A DNA stretch of 64,000 nucleotides, from assembly GCA_022457065.1 (NCBI GenBank), contig JAJGBQ010000002.1:1922001-1986000 (forward strand), given 5' to 3'. Numbering within the stretch: the first letter of the stretch is position 1; each line of letters opens with the position of its first letter. Positions 55,101 through 64,000 of this stretch are shown one piece after another. The notes under the pieces are model-generated. The model did not search any database. It was not told the origin of the DNA and was given only the letters and a program-made list of their open reading frames with translations. The DNA is from Curvularia sp. ZM96. Its lineage: Eukaryota > Ascomycota > Dothideomycetes > Pleosporales > Pleosporaceae. The position numbers and the translations under genes are program-made.

Positions 55101-56659
55101 CCTCACCGGCATTTGCTGGGGATGCTGGAGAGTCGCGATGGTCAGAGGGGGTGGTCGCCTGTTCGTCAGCCTCTTGAGTAGCCTGATGGTGCTCGTTATC
55201 ATTAATCATGATCCGCAGCACGTTGAGCGCATCTTGGCCCTTGTTGAAGAATGAGAAGAAATACTACCAGAGTTAGAAAATGACAGTTAGAAATGGCACA
55301 AAACATACCTCGTCTATGGCAAATGTCTCGTCATTGTCAATCACGCGAACTTTGACAGTATTTGCAAGGTCTAGTATTGAACTCTCTTCAATCTCGAGGA
55401 CGTTTTGGATCGGAAGCGATATCTTGACACTGTTTCCGTCGTTGTGCGTTCGAAAGATGACTTTTTGAATCGATCTAGTCCATTCCTTCGCACTCGCTGC
55501 GCTGTCGGCTTTGAAGATGTACCTTCTTTCGTCCGTCGTGATTGCGAAACTAGTCTCTTCCTCCCCTTTCTTGGTACTCTCAAGGACCTCGGCAGTCAGT
55601 GCGTACTGGAGATTGATACGGTTTCTCGGAAAGTAGAGTTCGGCTGGATTGGTATAGTAGGCAAGTACATCGCCGCGCAAAACGAACCAGTATCTGTTGA
55701 GCTTCGATCGGCCACGCTTGAAAAGGTAACCCGTTTTGCTGACATCGTGCTGCTGAAAGTCAGTAAACTATTGCAATTCTACAGCCGCAGTTACCTACAT
55801 GTTTCTTAGGCAGATATGCATAAAAGCAAATGTGCTTCTGGGTGATGTACATGTAACCTTGCAGGAGGATGCTCTGGAGAAGCCAGCATGGATACTCAGA
55901 GATGACTTCCTCAACCTCATCAAATTCGAATATTTGCTGAATTCTTTTTGCAAGTGTCACGGGTTCTGAGCTCTTGTCCAAACCGGCCGCGCTTTCGTTC
56001 CTGCTCTTTCGTCCAGCGCTGAATCCTTGTCTAACATTTGTCTCCTCATTTGCCGTTCCCTTGTCCTTTTGTTTGCCCTTGGCTTTTGTTGGCGCTTTGT
56101 CGATTATTGTTGGAGATAGATTTGGAGATGGTTTGGGCGGTAGAAACTGGGACGAAGACATTTGCTGGGCTCGTTGACCGTCTGGGCGTGCTTCTTTCCG
56201 ACTCGAGACTTTTAACTTGGGCAGCGACCGTAACAACTTGTTTTCGGACAGGGTGCGCCTGTGCTTACCCTTACCCATGGTTCCCTCGTGGGGTTCTTCT
56301 GCCGCGGTCTGGAAGTCATTCGCAGAGCTCAAGCGGCTCAATCTTGCGGCTCCATCCAGTCCCTGACATGAGGCCTTCCGTTTACCTTCGTCTTCGCTGT
56401 CACCAGAGTCGGCCTCCTGCATCGCGCCCAAATCTGTTTGTGAATGCTGACCCGCGCGAGCTATCATGGAGAACAAGGACTGGTTCATTGACATGGCGTT
56501 GTTCCGCTTGGGCGCTGTAACATCTTCCTGAGCATCATCCCCATCTTTAAAGCGCTCCGGGACGTCGAGCGACATGCCGCGCGACTCCCTTCGCGAGTCT
56601 CTTCGTCTCCTGCTCAACCTCCGAGTCGTCCTGTCTCTGTCTCTGTCCTGGGACGCCAT
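52151..56659 (-). CDS. ATG26: Sterol 3-beta-glucosyltransferase Atg26/Ugt51
   Basis: This enzyme transfers glucose from UDP-glucose to ergosterol; in some fungi it is needed for pexophagy. Four exons (56659-55799, 55752-55309, 55263-52504, 52450-52151) give 1454 residues. Order of domains: a disordered Arg/Ser-rich N-terminus; a GRAM domain (EVEEVISEYPCWLLQSILLQ and AYLPKKH near 250-287); a PH domain (SKTGYLFKRGRSKLNRYWFV); a second GRAM domain (HFAFPETEVLQSSFFASLQR to GYHGLAIVIKG); a GT28-type N-terminal domain (PLNIVCLTIGSRGDVQPYI); and the UDP-glucose-binding domain with HHGGSGTTGASLRAGIPTI. Introns at both ends of the PH domain are read from family joins. The last exon adds an acidic tail. 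Membrane recruitment by the GRAM/PH domains is family knowledge. Confidence 0.96.
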
Positions 56660-57487
56660 GTTGGGACAGTGTGGTGTGTGCTTGCGCTCAACAGCTGTGG
56701 GCGGTCGACGGAGCTGGTGGGCTTCTAGGCAGTAGTACCACGACGGGCCGAAGTAGGCAGGCCGGGATGGATGGCGTGGCGTGTATTACGATTACTGCGA
56801 GGGACGCTCGTTGCTGCAATGCAGTTGGGTGCTTCGTTAGACGTCACATATTGGAAAGGTTGCAGGAATGACTTGTAAGGGTACTCGGTGAGCCATGCAC
56901 GCTCATCAGCCACGAGACTCCCGCTGGGTGCCCGCTAGCGTGCCTTGATAAGACTACGCAGACACACACTCCCAAGCACCAACAGCATGCCCCTCCGTCT
57001 TGCGGTTTGATTTGCAGGTCGTCATACTTGCATTTTCCCCTTCTACACACGCGTCGTTATCAACACGCACGCCTTGGTGGGTGTGCTAGGTTACCTGCCT
57101 CCACGTCCCGTCATGGGCCAACCTGCAGACGTCATTGGTCCGCACTTATCGATAGGCACACGCCGCATCCAGCCGTATCTCACTAGAGTAGCCGCGGGCA
57201 CCGGTCAAGTAGGGAACTGTCTAGCGTCTGCTCAGTCACGTCGACGCGTCAACAGCCAAGGACTCGACACGGCCCGTCAACCAAACAAGAAATCACGCCA
57301 TCAGACACAAAGTCGCTTGAGCTATATCAGTTGCTATTGGTACACCGACCTGTTGCTATATCCAACCAAAGATACCCAAACCGTTCATACCAGAGTACAA
57401 TTTCAGCCAAACTCCGTCACTTGATCAACATTGCTTCTCATTGCGTTTCGTTCGTCTGCTACTTGTCGTGCCCAGAGCTGTGGGAGC
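56660..57487. other. ATG26 promoter and PEP4 3' region
   Basis: This is 828 bp between two minus-strand genes. No supported gene. Confidence 0.5.
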
Positions 57488-58851
57488 TTACTTGGACCTG
57501 GCAAGGCCGACAGCAGAGTTGCCCATGTCGTAAACAGAGTACCACTTCCTGAGGAAAGCGTCTCCAAGGATAGCAAGAGGGCCTGCAGGCTCGGGGAAGT
57601 CCATACCCATGAAAGCCGAGATGCAAGATCCCTGAACCTCAAGAATGTAGTCATAGGCATCGATGGTGAAGTTGTGGCCAGTAAGCGTGAATGTGAGGTC
57701 GGGCAGACTGTCACGCTTGTTGCACTCAACAGAGTACTGACCGTTGAATCCCTTCTTGGCGCCAATCTCCTTGTTCCTGCGTAGTGTTAGTGCTTGTAAA
57801 AATGTGTGGGATGGGTCGGATCTTACAGAAGCTCGGCAATGGTGGAGGGAAGAGCAATGAGGGATGTACCGGTGTCAAGGATGACACCAGTGTTGTCCAT
57901 CTGAGCGGTCTCCTTGCCAAAGGTGATGGAATCGAGATCGACCTCCCAGTAGGCCTTGCGCCTCAAGGGGATCTTGGTCAGTTTGCCCGTGTAGTGGCTC
58001 TCGTCAATACCACCAAAAGTGGCCTCAGACTCCTGCTTCTCGTTGGTGTCGCCAAGGTAGAAGGCGAAAACAGGCTCGTCCAGAAGACCCTGGTCAAGCA
58101 TGTTGTAGAAGGGGGGCACGATGCCGTTGACACTGATGGTGTCGTAGCCAAGGCCCATGATGCCGTCGAACCTGCCGAAGGCAAAAGCGAGACCAGGCTC
58201 AGAGGTGGCCTCGGCGAAGTCCTGGTTCTTCACCTTGAGGTCGCCAATCTGGAAGACATCATTGGAGACGAAGCCGCTGAGCGAACCCGATCCGTAGCGG
58301 ATCTCAAACTCAGAGCCGTTCTTCTTGTATGTGGACGACGCAGACGAGTCGTACTTGGTGTGGAGGTAGCAGGCGATCGAGTTGCACTGAGTAGAGGGAA
58401 CCCAGAGGTTGGAGCTACCAGTGTCAAGGACAACCTTGAACGACTGCGGTGGCGTTCCGAGCGAGATCTCAGAGAAGTCTGGAGCTATGTTAGCGCCTGC
58501 TGCGACATGCTGCGAAACACATGTGGCTTATGCGACATACACTGGGCGTTCAAGAAGTTGCTCACGGGCACTGGGTGCGTTCCGTCGGCGATGTAAGGCG
58601 CCTTGAGCGCAGCCTCCATCTGAGAATGGGGCTTGAAGTCGGTCATGTGCTGCTGAGAGTACTTGTGCTTCAGGCCAGCGATTTGGGTCTCAATGTTGGC
58701 GTGTTCCTAGCGATCATCAGACAAGTCGCCCGCGCATGTGACTGTGGTGGGAGCTTACCAGCTGCTCAGAGAGTGAGATCTTCTTGAGCGGCATCTTGTG
58801 GACGGCAGCAGAGGCCGAACCGGCCGCTGCGAGAAGAACCGCCGTCTTCAT
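57488..58851 (-). CDS. PEP4: Vacuolar aspartic protease, proteinase A
   Basis: This is proteinase A (saccharopepsin), which activates other vacuolar hydrolases. Exons are 58851-58759, 58706-58541, 58478-57827 and 57776-57488, for 399 residues, the usual length. A signal peptide (MKTAVLLAAAGSASA) is followed by a propeptide with HKMPLKKISL. The mature enzyme has catalytic DTGSSNLWVPS (Asp105) and DTGTSL (Asp288), with the flap Tyr in IRYGSGSLSG. Family markers include FGRFDGIMGLGYDTISVNG and the end LGDAFLRKWYSVYDMGNSAV. An N-glycosylation sequon lies in GHNFT. No transmembrane tail or GPI signal is seen, which favours the vacuole over the cell wall. Confidence 0.96.
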
Positions 58852-59475
58852 GATGACGAGCGATGGATGGAATGGGGATAAGGTATGAAGAGAGGATAAG
58901 TGTGCGATGGACGAGTTGGGGGAGTCGTGTGGGAGAGATGGATGGAGCAGTGGAGCTTGAGCTTAAGCTGGTTGGAAGCTATGGGGCTAGGCTAGGTACA
59001 GGTGGAATGCATGGGGCTGGGGAAGCAAGCGCGGCTTGATTGACGTATGCGACCAACTGCCTAAACCGCTAGCGTGTCACGTTCCTTGCCCGAGTCAGCT
59101 GCATCGGCCTCCAGGCAACACACCACAGAGCGCCGTGCCAGCCGAGGATGCTTCGGACGGCCATTCAGCCCTTCGCCACGCGCTTCTCCGTCTCTCCAGT
59201 CACACATGTGGCATGCGATTGTTCGTTTTTGCAAGGCGCCCCAACGTGACAGATGCGAAGACCGTGTTGGCCAAGGCCAACCGACGTCGGAACGCGTCAA
59301 GCTCCGATCACTTCGAGCGCTTACGGTACCAAGTATCCCGGCCCTTGCGCCACTGTTCACATGAGCCTGAGCACTGATGTTGCATCCAAGCTCTTGTGCT
59401 GTGAATTCAGAAAAACAAAATGAGCAAGTAGGCAATGCAGACAGATAATGGAAACGGCGGGTATTGCTTGTATCA
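58852..59475. other. PEP4 promoter and the 3' region of the next gene
   Basis: This is 624 bp with no supported gene; ORFs on both strands are short and unrecognised. Confidence 0.45.
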
Positions 59476-60493
59476 CTAGACTGTCGCGTCTGGTTCATCA
59501 GTGTACTGCGGTGCCTGAGCCGAACTCGCCTCCCGCTCCCTTCGCACTCTTTCTAAATCAGCTGCCCATAGAGCGGAGCTTGCCGGCGCTGTCAGAAGGA
59601 AAAACATGCTAAGCGGAGGTATAAGTTGTAAGAACAAATATGTCGCGCCATACCTGGAAGTCGTCAGCCTCGTCACCGATGCTGCATGCATGTCACGTAC
59701 CAAGTGTATTGCCAGCGTCTTCTCTTAATCGCAGCATTCCTCTGCTTGCGATCATAGCCCAGAAGCTGAAAGTACCTCCAGTGCTGGAGCGGGCCCGCAC
59801 GGTAGCCTGTCAAGAAGAGGAACAGCGGCACACCAACATATGGTATAAAGTTCACGGGCAGTAGGAGGATAAACTCGGCAATCTGGCGAAAGGAAAAAGG
59901 CGCATAGACGGAGGAGCGTGTGGGCTTCCCGAGTCGGCGAACAGGATCGTTCAAAGCGTCGTCGGAGAGGGGCCGGTGCTGGCGGACTAGGTCTTCGTAG
60001 CCTTTGTACACCAAGACAGCGTCGAATACATCGACTTGGGATTCATCCTGCGTCCTAAAGTCAGCAGATGTCCCTGACCTGTAGCCGTGGGACAGGTACA
60101 TACCACCAAGAAAGACTCAAACAACAGAGCGACCACCGCAGCTCCTTCCCCGAGAACGAGAAACACGGCGTTAACCCAGGCACTGCCCGCAGGGTGGAAC
60201 AACTTGAGAAACAGGACCTGGGGTAACAAGGTCCAGAAGAAGAGGTTGAGAAGCACAAACAGACTCAGGAGGAAGGCTGGGAGCAGACGGGCTCTGAGGA
60301 GCGGATATAGAAAGGGATGTGCGACGAAGAATACGACGCCCTATAGATTGTCAGTTGGCGTACAATACCACGATTATGCTTGGATGTCAACTACTTTTAC
60401 GAGATAGGCGGCAGCAACTGTGTTATCCCATGTTGGCCGCAACACAACATCTGGGACGTTTGCCAGCGCTGATCGAGGCCTCGGTTGCGGCAT
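59476..60493 (-). CDS. EI24/RRT8-like integral membrane protein
   Basis: Four exons (60493-60401, 60340-60104, 60047-59701, 59653-59476) give 284 residues. The donor of the first intron could be GTAAAA at 60400 or GTAGTT nine to ten bases downstream; both keep the frame and the choice changes two residues. The protein has a hydrophobic hairpin (GVVFFVAHPFLYPLLRARLL then FLLSLFVLLNLFFWTLLP), a third segment (WVNAVFLVLGEGAAVVALLF), a soluble loop with YEDLVRQ, then VNFIPYVGVPLFLFLTGYRA and a last segment near LQLIPPLSMFFLL. This arrangement matches the fungal family annotated as outer spore wall Rrt8 or EI24-like. Yeast members localise to lipid droplets; here location is inference. Confidence 0.8.
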
Positions 60494-60863
60494 CTTGGTA
60501 TGGTCTGCTTGAGTAACAGGCGTGTAGTGTGGAGGTAACGCGTCCAAAAGCTTCCGCCTCAGATATGACGTAAAGCCTGGCCAAGGACCCCCAACTTGGT
60601 GCGTTTTCCGTCGGAGAGCGCACATGGCTTATGCACGTATATGCAACAACGGCAGAACAAAAAACACAGTAGACTGTTCGTGGCTAAGGCAAGGTACCGC
60701 CTGTCACCAATCACATGGACCGGTTGTTGCGTTAGAGTATTTGGTAGCACTTCATTATAAACGAGTGGCATTGTCGGTCAGATCAAGGCACCGTCATTTG
60801 TCTAGGCTATAATTTGCGAGAGCGAGAGCAGACAGAACTGGAGGCTGAGACAATCTGTGCAAC
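60494..60863. other. Divergent promoter region
   Basis: This 370-bp region lies between the membrane protein gene and the PLP enzyme gene; no gene. Confidence 0.45.
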
Positions 60864-62014
60864 ATGTTCCGCAATCCATCCGCAGCGACCTGGAAATACG
60901 CTGGTGCTTCTGCCAACCCCGCAGTGGAGCGGTTCCATCGGACCCTACCTGACTACGCAGTCACGCCTCTCATTCCGCTACCTGAATTGGCGCGGCAACT
61001 CGGCCTCGGACACGTTCTCTTGAAAGACGAATCTCACCGTCTGGGCCTTCCAGCGTTCAAGATTCTTGGTGCATCATGGGCGATTCACAAGGCCATATCC
61101 GCCAAGTGCGGTCTTCCACCATCTGTTTCGCTGAATGAGTTGGGCAATGCTGCGCGTAAAGCGGGCATAAAGTTAGTGACATGCACCGAAGGCAACTGGG
61201 GTAGGGCTGTAAGCAGAATGGCAAAGTACCTGCAGATTGAAGCTGTCATTTTTGTACCGGATTTCATGGATGAAGCTACGCAAAAGAAGATTGCAAGTGA
61301 GGGGGCCAAAGTAATTGTCGTGGATGGTGACTACGATCATTCCATTGCCAAAGCAAGGGAGGAAGCGGACAAGGGCGGCATGCTGGTCATGGATGTGTCT
61401 TGGGAGGGTTACGAGGAGATTCCACAGGTGCATTTCTGATCCTTTACCGACACGCGAAAGAATAGTAAGCTAATATCGACCAGTGGGTTGTCGAGGGGTA
61501 CACTACAATGCTCACAGAAACGGATAGGCAGTTGCAGGAAATGGGTATCCAGGGTGTAACACATGCATTCGCCGCCGTTGGAGTAGGTTCATGGGCCCAG
61601 GCTATCACTATGCATTACAAAGCCAAAACCCCCTCTGCTACTGTCATCACAGTCGAACCCGATGTAGCCGCTAGCCTTAAAGCTAGTCTCGAGGCCGGCA
61701 AAATCACGTCTATTTCTACGGGCCATACGATTATGAATGGCATGAACTGCGGAACAACGTCGACGACCGCATGGCAGGTCTTGAAAACCGGTGTTGATGC
61801 AAGTGTCACGGTATCGGACATTGATGTGCATCACGATTTACAACACCTACACAGTCAGGGTGTAAAGAATGGGCCATGCGGGGCAGCTACAATGACTGCA
61901 CTCAAGAAAGTGTGTAACACAGCAAAGGTTGAGCTGAGCTTGAACGAGAAGTCTGTGGTGGTCCTCTTCAGTACTGAAGGCGCGAGGGATTACCCCATTC
62001 CACAAGGAGCTTGA
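60864..62014 (+). CDS. Diaminopropionate ammonia-lyase-like PLP enzyme
   Basis: A fold-type II PLP enzyme of 364 residues, nearest to 2,3-diaminopropionate ammonia-lyase, which deaminates diaminopropionate to pyruvate and ammonia. Exons are 60864-61427 and 61484-62014 with a 56-nt GTGCAT...CAG intron that joins PQ to WVVEGYTTM. HVLLKDESHRLGLPAFKILG holds the candidate Schiff-base Lys66. TEGNWGRAVS is the phosphate/substrate loop; AAVGVGSWAQA is the Gly-rich PLP-phosphate loop; NGMNCGTTS and GPCGAATMTA follow, and LFSTEGARDYP closes the active site. The bacterial enzymes have about 400 residues, so it is slightly short but appears complete. Threonine dehydratase-like relatives are the main alternative. 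Confidence 0.85.
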
Positions 62015-62073
62015 TATCGCATCTAAAACAGTTCAAGACTTCAAGTTCAGATACCCGTATCTGCCACAAGACA

Positions 62074-63820
62074 TCAACCAAGTGTCTTGGTCTTCTTCTC
62101 CTTTTGCCTCTCCATGACATTCAAAACATCGTCGGCGTTGTTCTTGTCGCCCTTCCTCTTCTTGCCGCCACGTTTGCGTGGTTTCTTCGGGCCTCTACCG
62201 CCGTCAGCGCCATCGTCTTCGTCATCCTCTGCACCAAGTCCCTTCCATTGGCTAAACTTGACTTTTTCTCCGTCTCTCTCCATCTCTTCAGCATCGTCGA
62301 ACCGCGATGCTCCAAAGCCCATGTCCATGTCCTCCATGTCACGGTCTGCTGCAGCCAGCTCGGCAGCGCGCTTTTTGAGACGTGCCTCTTTGGCTGCTGG
62401 ATCGTTGGGATCTGACGACTCAAGGTTCTTCAGCAGCGTGGAGTTTTCGTCCAGGTTTCGAACCTTGGCAAGCGCAGCACGCACAGTGGCATCGGCAGCA
62501 GCAAGATTGGAGCGTTCGTTGTTGTCAGTACTACGAGATAACGACTTGAAGTAGTCCCGCTTCGCAGGTGCGGCAGGCACGGCAGGCACGGCATCCTTGG
62601 GCTTTTCTTGAGTATCCTCCTCGTCTTCAGGAGAAGATGCCTCGCCTTCTGATCTCCCGTCTCCCACATCTGGCTTGGATACAGAAAGTTGTGGTGTTGT
62701 GGTGTCTTCGTCAGATTCATCCTCGTCGTCCAGGTTCGCAAGTGGGTTGTAATTCGACCCGACTCCTTCGAATATGTCCTCATCTTCGGATTCGTCTTTC
62801 TTGGGTTCAGGGATATTGTGCATATTGATGGGCTTTTTCTCATCATCCAAATCATGGCGCACTTCAGGCACCGGCTGGTTATCGTTGGTCTTTTGCTTCT
62901 TGACTTTCCTCTTCTCTTTGCCATCTGGACCGGTGATGATCAGCACTTCACGTCCCTTGTCGTCCGTCTCGATACGCGATGTCTCGCCCTTTGAATTGAC
63001 CTTGCGGAAGCCGGGCCCCAGAGTCGGAAACTTCTTCTCGTGCTCCGCAGCCGCAGCCGCAGCAGCTTCTTCCCTCTGTCTCTTGAGTTCCTTGAGAATA
63101 TCGTCACGACTTCGCTTGACACCAGCGACAGGCGGTGTTGAAGACATTTTCTCGCCCTTCTTCTCCACCTTCTCGCGCACAATGGGACCCACTTCAGCTT
63201 CGGCCAACTCGTCGAACGCGTCCTCGACATCTGGCGCTTCTTCTGCTTCTTCTCCCTCTTCTTGATTGTTCTTCTTGTCTTGGCTGCCTAGGACGTCTTC
63301 GCCACGTCTCACTCTTTCGAGCAGTTTCCGATCCAGTCCCTTGACCAAGTGTGTGGTGCTGAGATCACCGCCTGTAATCTCTTGCACCAGCTTCTCAAAC
63401 GTCTCACGGTCAATCTGGCCAAGCTTCATGGACTCTTCGAGGTTCTTGATCCGTTTCGCGATTTCGTTGTCTTCGTCGTCGGTGCGCGCCTTGGTGCGAT
63501 CGATGTAGCCTGCGGCGAGCTTGGTGCCTTTTGGGGCGGACGACCTGGCCTTCTTCTGTGGATTGGCTTTGGAGTTGCGCTCGGCGAGCTGCCGGGCAAA
63601 TTCTGCTTGCACCGAGCCTCTGCCTACCTGGCGACTGTACCTGTCAGTATCAGCCGCACGCATAGCTGGAAGGAGACACTTACGGCGTCATTGGTATGCT
63701 CGAGTGCTTGCGCGCGCCCAGCACACCCCTCGGCGTTGCCGCAGCCGGAGACTTTGTGTTGTCGCCATCCTGAGGCTTGGGTGTGTTGACCAGCAGCTTT
63801 CGGAACTGCGAGTTGTTCAT
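62074..63820 (-). CDS. RED/IK-like spliceosomal protein
   Basis: A RED (IK cytokine)-type protein of 567 residues; RED works with Smu1 in spliceosome activation. Exon 1 is 63820-63684 and exon 2 63640-62074. The N-terminus MNNSQFRKLLVNTPKP, then ARKHSSIPMTP, joins YSRQVGRGSVQAEFARQLAE across the 43-nt intron. The RED_N core has GYIDRTKARTDDEDNEIAKR and KNLEESMKLGQID. The remainder is highly charged, with Glu/Lys runs, an Ala-rich stretch of nine and acidic Ser/Asp segments; the last 30 residues are a basic GRGPKKPRKRGGKKRKGD patch. Nuclear location is expected. It is convergent with the PLP enzyme gene, with only 59 bp between stops. Confidence 0.82.
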
Positions 63821-64000
63821 GGTGGATGCAGTTGAGATCACGGCGTGGTGAGGCGCAAAAGTTGTGCCAAGGCCACGGCACGGCGGTGTTCGCGGGTCGC
63901 GCCTGCCATGCACGCGCGATGGGGCTAGCATGGGCGCCAGGCCAGACTTGAACGCGGGGAAAGCTTAGGGCTCCACCGACCTCCACCAGCGCCGTCATCG
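63821..64000. other. Upstream region of the RED/IK-like gene
   Basis: This 180-bp GC-rich sequence runs to the window end and shows no gene of its own. Confidence 0.4.

Noticed and set aside
62087..63265. Long plus-strand Ser-rich ORFs
   Set aside because: They are antisense shadows of the Glu/Lys-rich RED/IK-like gene.

Overview
This window is nuclear DNA from a filamentous ascomycete, most likely a Dothideomycete of the order Pleosporales. The evidence is gene density (about 28 genes in 64 kb on both strands), short GT-AG introns of about 45-140 nt with fungal branch and acceptor sites, ascomycete-only families (Zn2Cys6 regulators, an Atg26-type sterol glucosyltransferase, a Ctr/metallothionein pair), and housekeeping genes intact over their full length. 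No transposon, rRNA, convincing tRNA or CRISPR was seen. Species placement is inference. Exon boundaries below were worked out by hand from splice signals, reading phase and family motifs.

Region 1 (0.8-7.3 kb) is the most unusual part. It holds a DIT1/PvcA-type isocyanide synthase, a secreted-looking DJ-1/PfpI protein resembling isonitrile (isocyanide) hydratases, a Ctr copper importer and a 26-residue copper metallothionein. The Ctr promoter has an exact 13-bp direct repeat with a TTGCTCA core like the Mac1-type copper-starvation element. The metallothionein promoter has five copies of a TGTGCGGWCC-like element. Together this suggests a copper-linked isocyanide locus: synthesis, detoxification, import and buffering side by side.

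Region 2 (7.8-22.1 kb) is housekeeping and signalling: TFIIIC subunit, DBP3 RNA helicase, a 57-residue Cys-rich protein, the Fus3/Kss1-type MAP kinase behind a long leader, ERV1, a PQ-loop transporter, an orphan disordered protein and a small membrane protein.

Region 3 (22.5-30.3 kb) is sparse: a small hydrophilic protein and a Zn2Cys6 regulator set between gene-poor tracts of 2.3 and 2.8 kb.

Region 4 (30.3-42.5 kb) is compact core machinery: LCP5, CUL3, ZIM17, a PRP2/DHX16-type helicase, RAD54 and mitochondrial ribosomal protein uL11m.

Region 5 (43-64 kb) has a second Zn2Cys6 regulator, an F-box/LRR-like protein, FCP1, ATG26, PEP4, an EI24/RRT8-like membrane protein, a diaminopropionate ammonia-lyase-like PLP enzyme and a RED/IK splicing factor. 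Several genes (CUL3, ZIM17, the second regulator) contain stop-free introns whose length is a multiple of three, so unspliced mRNA would also encode full proteins.
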